Source of the DNA: Candidatus Komeilibacteria bacterium RIFCSPHIGHO2_01_FULL_52_14
Lineage (GTDB): Bacteria; Patescibacteriota; Patescibacteriia; UBA1558; 2-01-FULL-52-15
Assembly (NCBI GenBank): GCA_001818365.1
Contig: MHKK01000042.1
Location: 1-5,269, forward strand
Length of the DNA stretch: 5,269 nucleotides
Reading direction: 5' to 3'
Shown: in pieces, positions 1-4,828 of the stretch
Position numbering within the stretch: position 1 is the first letter of the stretch
How the letters are laid out: every line of letters starts with the position of its first letter
The notes under the pieces: generated by a model
Told to the model about the DNA's origin: nothing
What the model saw: only the letters and a program-made list of their open reading frames with translations
The model's database searches: none
Translations under genes and position numbers: made by a program

Positions 1-129
1 AGGTTCTAACATCCTCCCCGCCTCGACGAGCTGAAGCTCGTCTTCAGCGAGACGGGCCCGTCTCGGCCGAGGCCTCGCTCGCCTCGGTTCGAGTCGAAGC
101 GGGCTGAGGCCGGGCACGATTCGTAGTTG
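1..129. repeat. GC-rich cluster of nested palindromes
   Basis: No gene is supported here. The stretch is much richer in G and C than the adjacent membrane-protein gene and is packed with dyad symmetry. There is an inverted repeat GACGAGC-TGAA-GCTCGTC at 25-42, an alternative pairing GCTGAAG/CTTCAGC at 30-36 and 42-48, a perfect 18-base palindrome CGAGACGGGCCCGTCTCG at 48-65, CTCGGCCGAG at 62-71, CGAGGCCTCG at 68-77, and CCGAGG/CCTCGG at 67-72 and 82-87. It lies directly downstream of the stop codon of the minus-strand membrane gene (stop at 130-132), so it would form the 3' part of that transcript. It lacks a U tract, so it is not a standard intrinsic terminator. A dispersed intergenic repeat is the most likely explanation; the left edge is cut by the window. 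Confidence 0.6.
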
Positions 130-744
130 CTATGAGTGGTTCTCTGTTTTATTTTTAATAAACATCTTGATGCCGTACCTGTATATCGTGGCGAGTGCTG
201 CGGTAACTCCATAGAAAATCCAGACGATCCTCAATGGACCCGAGGTCAGATCGCTTCCTATGGCCAGCGCGTGAAAAAATATCATCAGGAAACCGATCGT
301 GCTGATCGTGAGAATCATTTCCCAGTTTTTTTTGAAAAAATCATACCGCTTCAGGATCTTACCGACATCATAGGTAATCAGCAGAATCCAGCCGATCACG
401 CCGATAAGAATATATTTTACGCCATAAGCTGCAAATAGGTTGCCGATATTGAAGTCGAACGAAATGAGCGCGAGAAGCGGATGCGCCACGATACAGATGA
501 GAACAACAGCCGCTGTCTGTTCTACGAATCTGTCAAAATTGATGTGTTTCCTAAGCCAGGGCTCAAATACTCCGCTTAGGGAATGCAGCCAAAGGATGCT
601 GAAGGCCGCAAGCCCGAACATAGGGAAGATGTTTTGCAAAAAACTGCCGGGAGCCCATGTCAACGAATTGAACCTAACCCACAACGGGTACAGCACGGCC
701 GCGTAACCAAAAACGATAATACAAATCCTCGGAAGTTTATTCAT
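130..744 (-). CDS. ferric-reductase-like transmembrane domain protein
   Basis: A 204-residue integral membrane protein with about six hydrophobic helices (roughly residues 4-24, 38-58, 75-97, 105-126, 142-162 and 168-190). Histidines sit inside or at the edge of helices at 54 (WLHSL), 88 (IVAHPL) and 158 (FFHALAIGSDL). This layout, and the HxxxxGSDL motif followed by a last helix ending in IYR, resemble the haem-b-binding ferric reductase / MsrQ-YedZ membrane domain, where histidines in helices 3 and 5 carry haem for electron transfer across the membrane. Many relatives continue into FAD- and NAD-binding domains; this protein stops a few residues after the last helix (GIKMFIKNKTENHS), so it would need a separate electron donor or is a membrane-only version. 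The start at 744 is chosen because an extended -10 lies just upstream; there is no Shine-Dalgarno sequence. The membrane topology is fairly sure; the family is less so and the substrate unknown. Confidence 0.8.
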   Translation of the reverse strand: MNKLPRICIIVFGYAAVLYPLWVRFNSLTWAPGSFLQNIFPMFGLAAFSILWLHSLSGVFEPWLRKHINFDRFVEQTAAVVLICIVAHPLLALISFDFNIGNLFAAYGVKYILIGVIGWILLITYDVGKILKRYDFFKKNWEMILTISTIGFLMIFFHALAIGSDLTSGPLRIVWIFYGVTAALATIYRYGIKMFIKNKTENHS

Positions 745-759
745 TTTTTAATTATAACA
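745..759 (-). promoter_or_regulatory. extended -10 promoter, probable leaderless start
   Basis: Reading the minus strand, TGTTATAAT (759-751) is a perfect extended -10 (TGnTATAAT). It is followed by only six bases, TAAAAA (750-745), before the ATG at 744. Transcription would therefore begin at or next to the start codon. No good -35 is present at the usual spacing, as expected for an extended -10 promoter, and there is no Shine-Dalgarno sequence. Confidence 0.6.
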
Positions 760-837
760 TAGCCGGTAACACTAGAGAGAATGTGAACACAGCAGTAGTA
801 TGCTTAGTCCACGAACCAGGCAGAAAGCCCTAGGCGG

Positions 838-867
838 TTGGACGCGAGTAATTATATGCGGTACTGT
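838..867 (+). promoter_or_regulatory. weak possible promoter for the DGRED-motif protein
   Basis: TTGGAC (838-843) and TACTGT (862-867) are separated by 18 bases. TACTGT keeps the conserved T, A and final T of a -10 box. Only six bases (GGGGGT) then separate it from the ATG at 874, the same gap as in the divergent membrane gene, so this start may also be leaderless. The -35 match is poor; this is a tentative call. Confidence 0.3.
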
Positions 868-873
868 GGGGGT

Positions 874-1416
874 ATGAAAAAATCACTATTTATCGCCTTC
901 TGCGTTCTTATTGTTGTGATTGGCAGCGTCATTTTATGGCAGGAACAAGCGATAGCTCCGACCGTCACCGATAATAAACAAGCCGCGGATTACAAAAACA
1001 TCTCCTACACGATTGATAACAAAACCGTAACGCTGGTGAACGGCATTGCGGAAACGAATGCCACGCCGGGATCTGACTTAAAAACCATCACGAACTATTT
1101 CGGTAACGAAGTACGTGCGGATTTCAATGCCGACGGTCGTGAGGATGTCGCCTTTCTCCTGACGCAAGACACCGGCGGAAGCGGAACTTTTGTCTATATC
1201 GCGGCTGCCCTTGGCACACAAAATGGCTATACCGACACGAACACGGTTTTGTTGGGAGATCGTGTCGCTCCGCAGACGACCGAATTCCGTGACGGGGAAA
1301 TAATCGTAAACTATGCGGACAGAAAACCCGGCGAACCGATGGCCACTCCTCCGTCGGTCGGCGTTTCGAAATATTTTAAGGTAAGCGGCGATACTCTCAC
1401 CGAGATTTTGAAGTAA
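874..1416 (+). CDS. membrane-anchored exported protein with DGRED motif
   Basis: A 180-residue protein. Residues 1-3 are MKK, followed by a hydrophobic segment at about 4-22, which fits an uncleaved signal anchor; there is no lipobox cysteine at a typical site (C10 lies within the hydrophobic run). The rest is soluble and should face the outside. I recognise the pattern from hypothetical proteins frequent in Parcubacteria-like genomes: ADYKN..YTIDNKTVTLVNG (38-57), YFGNEVRADFNADGREDVAFLLTQ (about 75-98), GTFVYIAAAL (104-113), VLLGDRVAPQTTE (125-137) and NYADRKPGEPM (146-156). DFNADGRED (83-91) has the acidic spacing of an EF-hand or FG-GAP-type calcium loop. The function is unknown. The start is placed at MKKSLF rather than an in-frame TTG at 838, because the first twelve residues from 838 precede a typical signal sequence and resemble no family member. 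Confidence 0.85.
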   Translation: MKKSLFIAFCVLIVVIGSVILWQEQAIAPTVTDNKQAADYKNISYTIDNKTVTLVNGIAETNATPGSDLKTITNYFGNEVRADFNADGREDVAFLLTQDTGGSGTFVYIAAALGTQNGYTDTNTVLLGDRVAPQTTEFRDGEIIVNYADRKPGEPMATPPSVGVSKYFKVSGDTLTEILK

Positions 1417-1464
1417 AAAAGAAGCCCCGCACCAGTCCCGACTTGCGTCGTGACGGTACGGGGC
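1415..1464 (-). terminator. intrinsic terminator of the TIM-barrel gene
   Basis: On the minus strand GCCCCG (1464-1459) pairs with CGGGGC (1429-1424). The stem can extend through ACC/GGT past one mismatch, and the hairpin is followed by TTC and a run of six T (1420-1415). On the plus strand the hairpin is followed by ACTGCTG, not T, so it serves the minus-strand gene that ends at 1507. It abuts the stop codon of the convergent plus-strand gene at 1414-1416. Confidence 0.8.
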
Positions 1465-1506
1465 ACTGCTGCCTGCCGATGGGAACACGGCTCATTAAAG
1501 AGCGGT

Positions 1507-2463
1507 CTACCGCACCTCGTCCTGAAATCTCCTGACACGATCGGACGCTGTCCAGCGATCCCATGGGATTTCAAGACAGATCACTTCCATTTCCCGCAAA
1601 CCTGCGAGCACCGGCTCGGGTATACGTGAGGGGAAGCGGTCGTGTACTGGCACGATCCCTTCCGGCGCACCGGAATACTGGCAGATAGGCCAGTGAGGGA
1701 GCTCGAGGTACTCTTCGACGACGTTGTCGATCGACCGCCACTTCTCGTCGAAACATCCGCGTGGGACACCGAGCTCGGCACCAAACCGCGCCTGGTTCGA
1801 CATGACGATGAGATGCGACCAGTCGTAGAAACACTTCCAACCGGGTCCGAGGTCGGTGATGAGCTCTTTCATATCCCGGGGAGTACCACCGAAACCCCAG
1901 TACTGCGGGTCGGGCCATGCGGTCGCTTTCTTTATCACGGCTGCGGATGCCGTACGATCCGCCACCGGCGGAACGGTTTCCAACGCGACGTCGCTGCCGG
2001 TGCCGACGTCCAAAAGACCGCTGACAATCCTACTGCGAGCAATCACGTCGTCCGGGCCAAGACCGTAACCGGGATGTGCAACGCCGAGCGGAGCGCCCGG
2101 GGCGCGATCAAATACCCGTGCGACGGTCTGCCCCCAGAGAATGGTCTCCCGGTTCCAATCTCTCCAGGAGATTCCGTGGGCATGACCGTGCTCTGCGTAG
2201 GCGCCCTGCTCATCAAGACGCTCGCCCCAATCGACTCCGACATTCTCGGCGCCGAAGTGAACGAACACTTTCATACCGTCAGGAAGTTTCTGTGCGAGCT
2301 GCGGAAGATTTTCCGTCGTTACCGACGGAGTGTACCCGGGATGAGCGACACGCAGTTGAATACCCCGGATAAATCCGGAGGCGAAGAGCTCGCATTGCAA
2401 GTCATACTGCTCGTCTTGCCGAACGAGATTCTCGAGCCACAACCCACCGAAGATTTGAGGCAT
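1507..2463 (-). CDS. xylose-isomerase-like TIM-barrel protein (AP endonuclease 2 / sugar isomerase-epimerase fold)
   Basis: A 318-residue protein with no signal peptide or membrane segment, probably cytoplasmic. The pattern of strand-end motifs fits the divalent-metal TIM-barrel superfamily that includes xylose isomerase, sugar-phosphate isomerases/epimerases and endonuclease IV: KVFVHFGAEN (65-74, H69), DVALETVPPV (158-167, E162), CFYDWSHLIV (211-220, a DxSH signature with D214 and H217), PVHDRFPS (272-279, H274, D275) and ICLEIPWD (295-302, E298). The likely metal ligands are the E162, D214, H217/H274 and E298 set. The hexapeptide VAHPGY occurs twice (39-44 and 128-133). The substrate cannot be told; a carbohydrate or sugar-derived molecule is likelier than DNA because of the divergent nature of the motifs, but this is inference. 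The start at 2463 is backed by AAAGGGG (2476-2470) six bases upstream and by a near-consensus promoter. It diverges from the gene at 2663 and ends at its own terminator. Confidence 0.85.
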   Translation of the reverse strand: MPQIFGGLWLENLVRQDEQYDLQCELFASGFIRGIQLRVAHPGYTPSVTTENLPQLAQKLPDGMKVFVHFGAENVGVDWGERLDEQGAYAEHGHAHGISWRDWNRETILWGQTVARVFDRAPGAPLGVAHPGYGLGPDDVIARSRIVSGLLDVGTGSDVALETVPPVADRTASAAVIKKATAWPDPQYWGFGGTPRDMKELITDLGPGWKCFYDWSHLIVMSNQARFGAELGVPRGCFDEKWRSIDNVVEEYLELPHWPICQYSGAPEGIVPVHDRFPSRIPEPVLAGLREMEVICLEIPWDRWTASDRVRRFQDEVR

Positions 2464-2517
2464 CGTAAGCCCCTTTGAATGTGAAGAACGTTACCAATAC
2501 CATGTGGACGACAGGCC

Positions 2518-2546
2518 ACTATATGTAAACACACACTTTTTGTCAA
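2518..2546 (-). promoter_or_regulatory. near-consensus promoter of the TIM-barrel gene
   Basis: On the minus strand, TTGACA (2546-2541) is a perfect -35 box, followed by a 17-base spacer and TATAGT (2523-2518), five of six matches to TATAAT. Transcription should start near 2511, giving a leader of about 48 bases that contains the AAAGGGG ribosome binding site. This is a strong housekeeping-sigma promoter by sequence. Confidence 0.8.
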
Positions 2547-2582
2547 TGTAAGTACTGCGCTTTTTTCATTCGTACATTGACA
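2541..2582. promoter_or_regulatory. 10-base inverted repeat covering both divergent -35 boxes
   Basis: TGTCAATGTA (2541-2550) and TACATTGACA (2573-2582) are perfect reverse complements, 22 bases apart. Each arm contains the -35 hexamer TTGACA of one of the two divergent promoters plus four further identical bases, so the match goes beyond the -35 itself. A shared regulator site or RNA-polymerase-recruiting element is possible. The gap between the arms includes TTTTTT and no further symmetry. Confidence 0.55.
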
Positions 2583-2605
2583 TGCCGATACAAAGCCGAT
2601 ACAGT
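2577..2605 (+). promoter_or_regulatory. strong promoter of the Cys/His-rich protein gene
   Basis: A perfect -35 TTGACA (2577-2582), a 17-base spacer and TACAGT (2600-2605) as -10. Transcription should begin near 2612, leaving a leader of about 50 bases before the ATG at 2663. The arrangement mirrors the minus-strand promoter about a centre between 2561 and 2562. Confidence 0.75.
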
Positions 2606-2651
2606 GGTGTACTTTGTCGTCCTTTGATGTTTCCATAAACTCCACACGGAG

Positions 2652-2657
2652 AGGAGG
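2652..2657 (+). promoter_or_regulatory. consensus Shine-Dalgarno AGGAGG
   Basis: AGGAGG lies five bases before the ATG at 2663. It is the best ribosome binding site in the window and fixes the start of the unrecognised protein even though ATG codons also occur further in. Confidence 0.85.
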
Positions 2658-2662
2658 CACGA

Positions 2663-3169
2663 ATGACATGGTTCCGAGGTGATCCCGTGGCAAAGGGGTA
2701 CGAACCGCCCCCTATGAGAGGTTCACAGATGAGGGCGCTGGAGCAGTTCATCGCTCGTTCGCCCGACGCAACCGACTTCGCCAAAAAGGTGTACATCTGG
2801 ACGCTGCGCCAGACCGAGCTCCTGACGCTTCCGGTCGCCCTGTCGTTGTGGGGCAAGGACTACTCGTCGGAACGTACGGCGGAGGTCCAGGACGGGGTGC
2901 ATGCCATGGTGAGCTGCAACGGCCATACCCACCTCGACACGTTTTTCGAGGGAATGGGCACCAAGGTGCACCTGATGCACCATTGCGGTTGCTTCACCGC
3001 CCAGCCGGAGAAGGGCAAGGAGACCCACGACACGGAAGCGAAGGGGACAACGATCTGGGTGTCGTACGTCTGGTACGATTACGACATCAAGCTGCTGACC
3101 CCGCCGCCGCTCGACGTGATCGAGGCGATCCAGCTGGATGATGGATGGCCCAGAGCTGTAAGCGCGTAA
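2663..3169 (+). CDS. unrecognised soluble protein with Cys/His cluster
   Basis: I do not recognise this 168-residue protein. It has no signal peptide or membrane helix. The N-terminal third (about 20-65) looks helical, with MRALEQFIARS and TDFAKKVYIWTLRQTELLTLPVALSLWG. The middle holds a tight group of possible metal ligands: CNGHTH (85-90) and HLMHHCGC (103-110), giving C85, H88, H90, H103, H106, H107, C108 and C110. The C-terminal part is aromatic (IWVSYVWYDYDIKL, 131-144) and ends PPPLDVIEAIQLDDGWPRA, with an acidic-aromatic tail. A zinc- or iron-binding role is conceivable but is inference. The reality of the gene is well backed: strong promoter, AGGAGG site, full-length frame and an intrinsic terminator seven bases after the stop. 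It is divergent from the TIM-barrel gene and may be co-regulated with it. Confidence 0.8.
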   Translation: MTWFRGDPVAKGYEPPPMRGSQMRALEQFIARSPDATDFAKKVYIWTLRQTELLTLPVALSLWGKDYSSERTAEVQDGVHAMVSCNGHTHLDTFFEGMGTKVHLMHHCGCFTAQPEKGKETHDTEAKGTTIWVSYVWYDYDIKLLTPPPLDVIEAIQLDDGWPRAVSA

Positions 3170-3175
3170 CACACG

Positions 3176-3209
3176 AGGGCGACCTTTCGCAGGGTCGCCC
3201 TATTTTATT
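3176..3209 (+). terminator. intrinsic terminator
   Basis: A perfect nine-base-pair stem AGGGCGACC (3176-3184) / GGTCGCCCT (3193-3201), with the loop TTTCGCAG, runs into the T-rich tail ATTTTATT (3202-3209). It follows the stop codon of the Cys/His-rich protein (3167-3169) at once and ends that transcript. Its tail runs into the TTGACA thought to serve the LUD gene. Confidence 0.9.
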
Positions 3210-3236
3210 GACAATACATCCCGGAGCGTAGATGAT
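3208..3236 (+). promoter_or_regulatory. probable promoter of the LUD gene
   Basis: TTGACA (3208-3213) is a perfect -35 preceded by AT, as in the two promoters of the divergent pair. At a 17-base spacing lies GATGAT (3231-3236), four of six matches to the -10 consensus. Transcription would start near 3243, about 15 bases before the ATG at 3258. The -10 is weak, so this is moderate evidence only. Confidence 0.45.
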
Positions 3237-3257
3237 GAGGCAAAGCATCAATGTCCT

Positions 3258-3875
3258 ATGAATTATAATCAGCTCGCATCGCAAAAAGCGCTGGATGCAA
3301 CTGTCAAAGCGCTCCGGGAAAAAGGGTACGAGGTTATTGTTGTTGAAACCGGTGCCGAAGCCCTGACAAAGGTAAAGGAACTGATCCCGAAAGGCACTTC
3401 CGTTATGAATGGTTCGTCAACGACACTCGAGCAGATCGGCTACATTGAGTATCTCAAATCGGGCGATCACGGCTGGGTCAATCCCAAAGTTGCGATCCTG
3501 GCGGAAAAAGATAAGGCAAAGCAGGCACTGCTCCGTCGGCAGGCATTAATCTCCGATTATTATGTGGGAAGTGTTCACGCAGTTGCACAGAACGGCGAAT
3601 TTGTGATCGGCTCAAATACCGGAAGCCAAATGCCGCATATTGTGTACTCCTCCCCTAATCTCATCTTCATCGTCAGCACCAAAAAAATAGTTGCAACTCT
3701 TGCTGATGCGATGCAGCGCCTGGTGGAACACGTCGTGCCGCTGGAAGACCAGCACATGCAGCAACTCTACAAGATTGGCACCAATCTCAATAAGGTCGTT
3801 ATCTTCAAAGGCGAAAGCAAATTCAACGGCAGGACGATCAGGATGATATTCGTTAAAGAGGATTTGGGGTTTTGA
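3258..3875 (+). CDS. LUD-domain protein (LutC/YkgG-like, DUF162)
   Basis: A 205-residue soluble protein whose whole length matches the LUD domain seen in LutC of the lactate-utilisation LutABC complex. The visible pattern is the N-terminal helix ALDATVKALREKGYEVIVVET (11-31), GTSVMNGSSTTLEQIG (46-61, the glycine/serine/threonine-rich signature with E58), the linker DYYVGSVHAVAQNGEFVIGSNTGSQ (100-124, the usual gVxxAxAxxGxxVxxSxxG), and the C-terminal half with FIVSTKKIVATLADAMQRL and RTIRMIFVKEDLGF. LutA and LutB, the iron-sulphur partners, are not nearby, so the stand-alone protein may not oxidise lactate; many bacteria carry such lone LUD proteins of unknown substrate. The start has no Shine-Dalgarno sequence; GAGG at 3237-3240 is 17 bases upstream, too far. 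An ATG at 3251 is out of frame. It lies downstream of a terminator and so is transcribed separately. Confidence 0.9.
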   Translation: MNYNQLASQKALDATVKALREKGYEVIVVETGAEALTKVKELIPKGTSVMNGSSTTLEQIGYIEYLKSGDHGWVNPKVAILAEKDKAKQALLRRQALISDYYVGSVHAVAQNGEFVIGSNTGSQMPHIVYSSPNLIFIVSTKKIVATLADAMQRLVEHVVPLEDQHMQQLYKIGTNLNKVVIFKGESKFNGRTIRMIFVKEDLGF

Positions 3876-3983
3876 GCCAACTTCGTAAATCTGTCTTTAT
3901 AGAATTTATTAGTGCGTCACTATATAAAGATATGAGATGAGCGGTTTGATAGATTGGATGAGCTTTTGAAAAATAATTAAAGT

Positions 3984-4082
3984 GTCATTGCGAGGAACGA
4001 CGTGACGAAGCAATCCTGTTGCAGGTTCCGAATCCTCATCGGGATCGCCACGCCCCTCGCTACGCTCGGGGCTCGCGATGAC
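3984..4082. repeat. MITE-like palindromic repeat with GTCATTGCGAG ends
   Basis: A 99-base element with terminal inverted repeats GTCATTGCGAG (3984-3994) and CTCGCGATGAC (4072-4082). As RNA they pair over all 11 positions with one U-G wobble. A second, inner pair is GCAATCC (4010-4016) / GGATCGC (4042-4048), and a local hairpin GCCCC/GGGGC lies at 4052-4056 and 4068-4072. The sequence pattern is familiar from dispersed intergenic repeats in many bacterial genomes; spurious translations give peptides such as SFLAMT or VPRND, as here on the minus strand. It has no transposase of its own. The right end touches the ribosome binding site of the next gene. The rest of the gap 3876-4094 is AT-rich with TATATAAAG-like stretches and no clear promoter or terminator. 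Confidence 0.75.
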
Positions 4083-4090
4083 AGGAAGGA
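4083..4090 (+). promoter_or_regulatory. Shine-Dalgarno AGGAAGGA deciding the DHFR-like start
   Basis: AGGAAGGA sits four bases before the ATG at 4095 and immediately after the repeat that ends at 4082. It argues for the start at 4095, against an in-frame GTG at 4002 whose extra 31 residues would be encoded by the repeat. Confidence 0.75.
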
Positions 4091-4094
4091 AAAA

Positions 4095-4664
4095 ATGAGA
4101 AAAAAAATTGTCTTCAACTTGGTAACAATCGATGGATTCTTTGCCGGGCCAAACGGTGAGATAGACTGGCACAACTATGATGATGAGATAGGTGCATTTT
4201 CCGCAGAGCAAATGAAAACATTAGGCGCGCTCATCTTCGGCAAGACGACCTACGAGCTGATGGCGGGTTACTGGCCCACACCGGAGGGGATCAAGAGCGA
4301 GCCGGTTGTGGCAGGGATAATGAACAGTATTCCAAAAATAGTCTTTTCAAAAACAATGAAAGAAGTAAAAGACGGGCCGGTTTGGAAGAACGTGAAAGTT
4401 TTTCGTGAAATTAACCCGCGGGAAATCATAAAAATGAAAGAACAAGACGGTAAGGACATCGCCATATTTGGCAGTGGCACCATCGTGCAACAGCTCGCCA
4501 ATCTCGGCCTCATTGACGAGTATCGGCTGCTCGTTAATCCCCTTATCTTGGGTGCGGGCAAGCCGTTGTTTAAAGATGTTAAGAAGACAAACCTCAAACT
4601 ACTCGGCGCAAGAACATTTAAAGATGGCAACGTTTTGTTGACCTATGAGCCCAAAGTGGACTGA
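4095..4664 (+). CDS. dihydrofolate-reductase-family protein (RibD C-terminal domain-like)
   Basis: A 189-residue soluble protein with the fold signature of the RibD C-terminal / bacterial DHFR-like group. Visible motifs are the start strand KIVFNLVTIDGFFAGPNGEIDW (4-25, the usual S/T-hDGhhAGPxGExDW), LGALIFGKTTYELMAGYWP (43-61, G-K-T-TYE), PKIVFSKT (80-87), and IAIFGSGTIVQQLANLGLIDEYRLLVNPLILGAGKPLF (122-159), which carries the nucleotide-binding glycines and the LIDE motif. Family members use NADPH to reduce a pteridine- or flavin-precursor-type substrate, but most of the small stand-alone versions, as in YwjB or YyaP, have no proven substrate. The length is typical. Neighbours do not suggest a folate or riboflavin operon. 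The gene is downstream of a MITE-like repeat, which would be part of its leader if transcription starts further up. Confidence 0.92.
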   Translation: MRKKIVFNLVTIDGFFAGPNGEIDWHNYDDEIGAFSAEQMKTLGALIFGKTTYELMAGYWPTPEGIKSEPVVAGIMNSIPKIVFSKTMKEVKDGPVWKNVKVFREINPREIIKMKEQDGKDIAIFGSGTIVQQLANLGLIDEYRLLVNPLILGAGKPLFKDVKKTNLKLLGARTFKDGNVLLTYEPKVD

Positions 4665-4700
4665 CTTGCAGAACTTGTCGGGAAACGGTAAAAGTAATTT

Positions 4701-4793
4701 GCCCCGTTAGCACTTTCCTTCGACTTCGCTCAGGATAAACTAGCTCAGTGACTAACGGGCGTTTACTCCCTGAGCTCGTCGAAGGGTAAACGC
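4701..4793. repeat. mosaic repeat forming two adjoining hairpins
   Basis: The first hairpin has CCCGTTAG (4703-4710) / CTAACGGG (4752-4759), extended by CAC/GTG past one bulged A. The second, directly following, has GCGTTTAC (4759-4766) / GTAAACGC (4786-4793). Nested in both are CCTTCGACTTCGCTCAGG (4717-4734) and CCTGAGCTCGTCGAAGG (4769-4785), which are imperfect reverse complements of each other, differing by TTC versus GA in the middle. The CTTCGAC..GCTCAGG type of sequence is known from dispersed intergenic repeats in many bacteria; its chance translation gives STSSG and PERSRR peptides on the minus strand. No T tract follows on either side, so it is not a plain terminator, although it could slow or trim transcripts between the DHFR-like and YCII genes. 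Confidence 0.7.
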
Positions 4794-4828
4794 AGAAAAG
4801 ACATAATAAGTATCCAACAAGAAAACCT

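Noticed and set aside
85..96. GGTTCGAGTCG resembling a tRNA T loop
   Set aside because: The flanking bases do not pair as a T stem and no other tRNA arms are present.
838..873. TTG start adding 12 residues to the DGRED-motif protein
   Set aside because: The MKKSLF start gives a normal signal anchor; the earlier TTG has no ribosome binding site and may itself lie in the -35 box.
1642..2478. Long open frame (278 residues) on the plus strand
   Set aside because: It is antisense to the TIM-barrel gene, whose motifs (DxSH, HFGAEN, LETVPP), promoter, ribosome binding site and terminator all support the minus strand. The translation has no recognisable domain and the open frame follows from high GC.
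4002..4094. N-terminal extension of the DHFR-like protein from a GTG
   Set aside because: The extra 31 residues are translated repeat sequence, and a good Shine-Dalgarno sequence precedes the ATG at 4095, where the family normally begins.
4741..4756. TAGCTCAGTGACTAAC resembling a tRNA D arm
   Set aside because: There is no matching acceptor, anticodon or T arm around it; the bases belong to the hairpin repeat.
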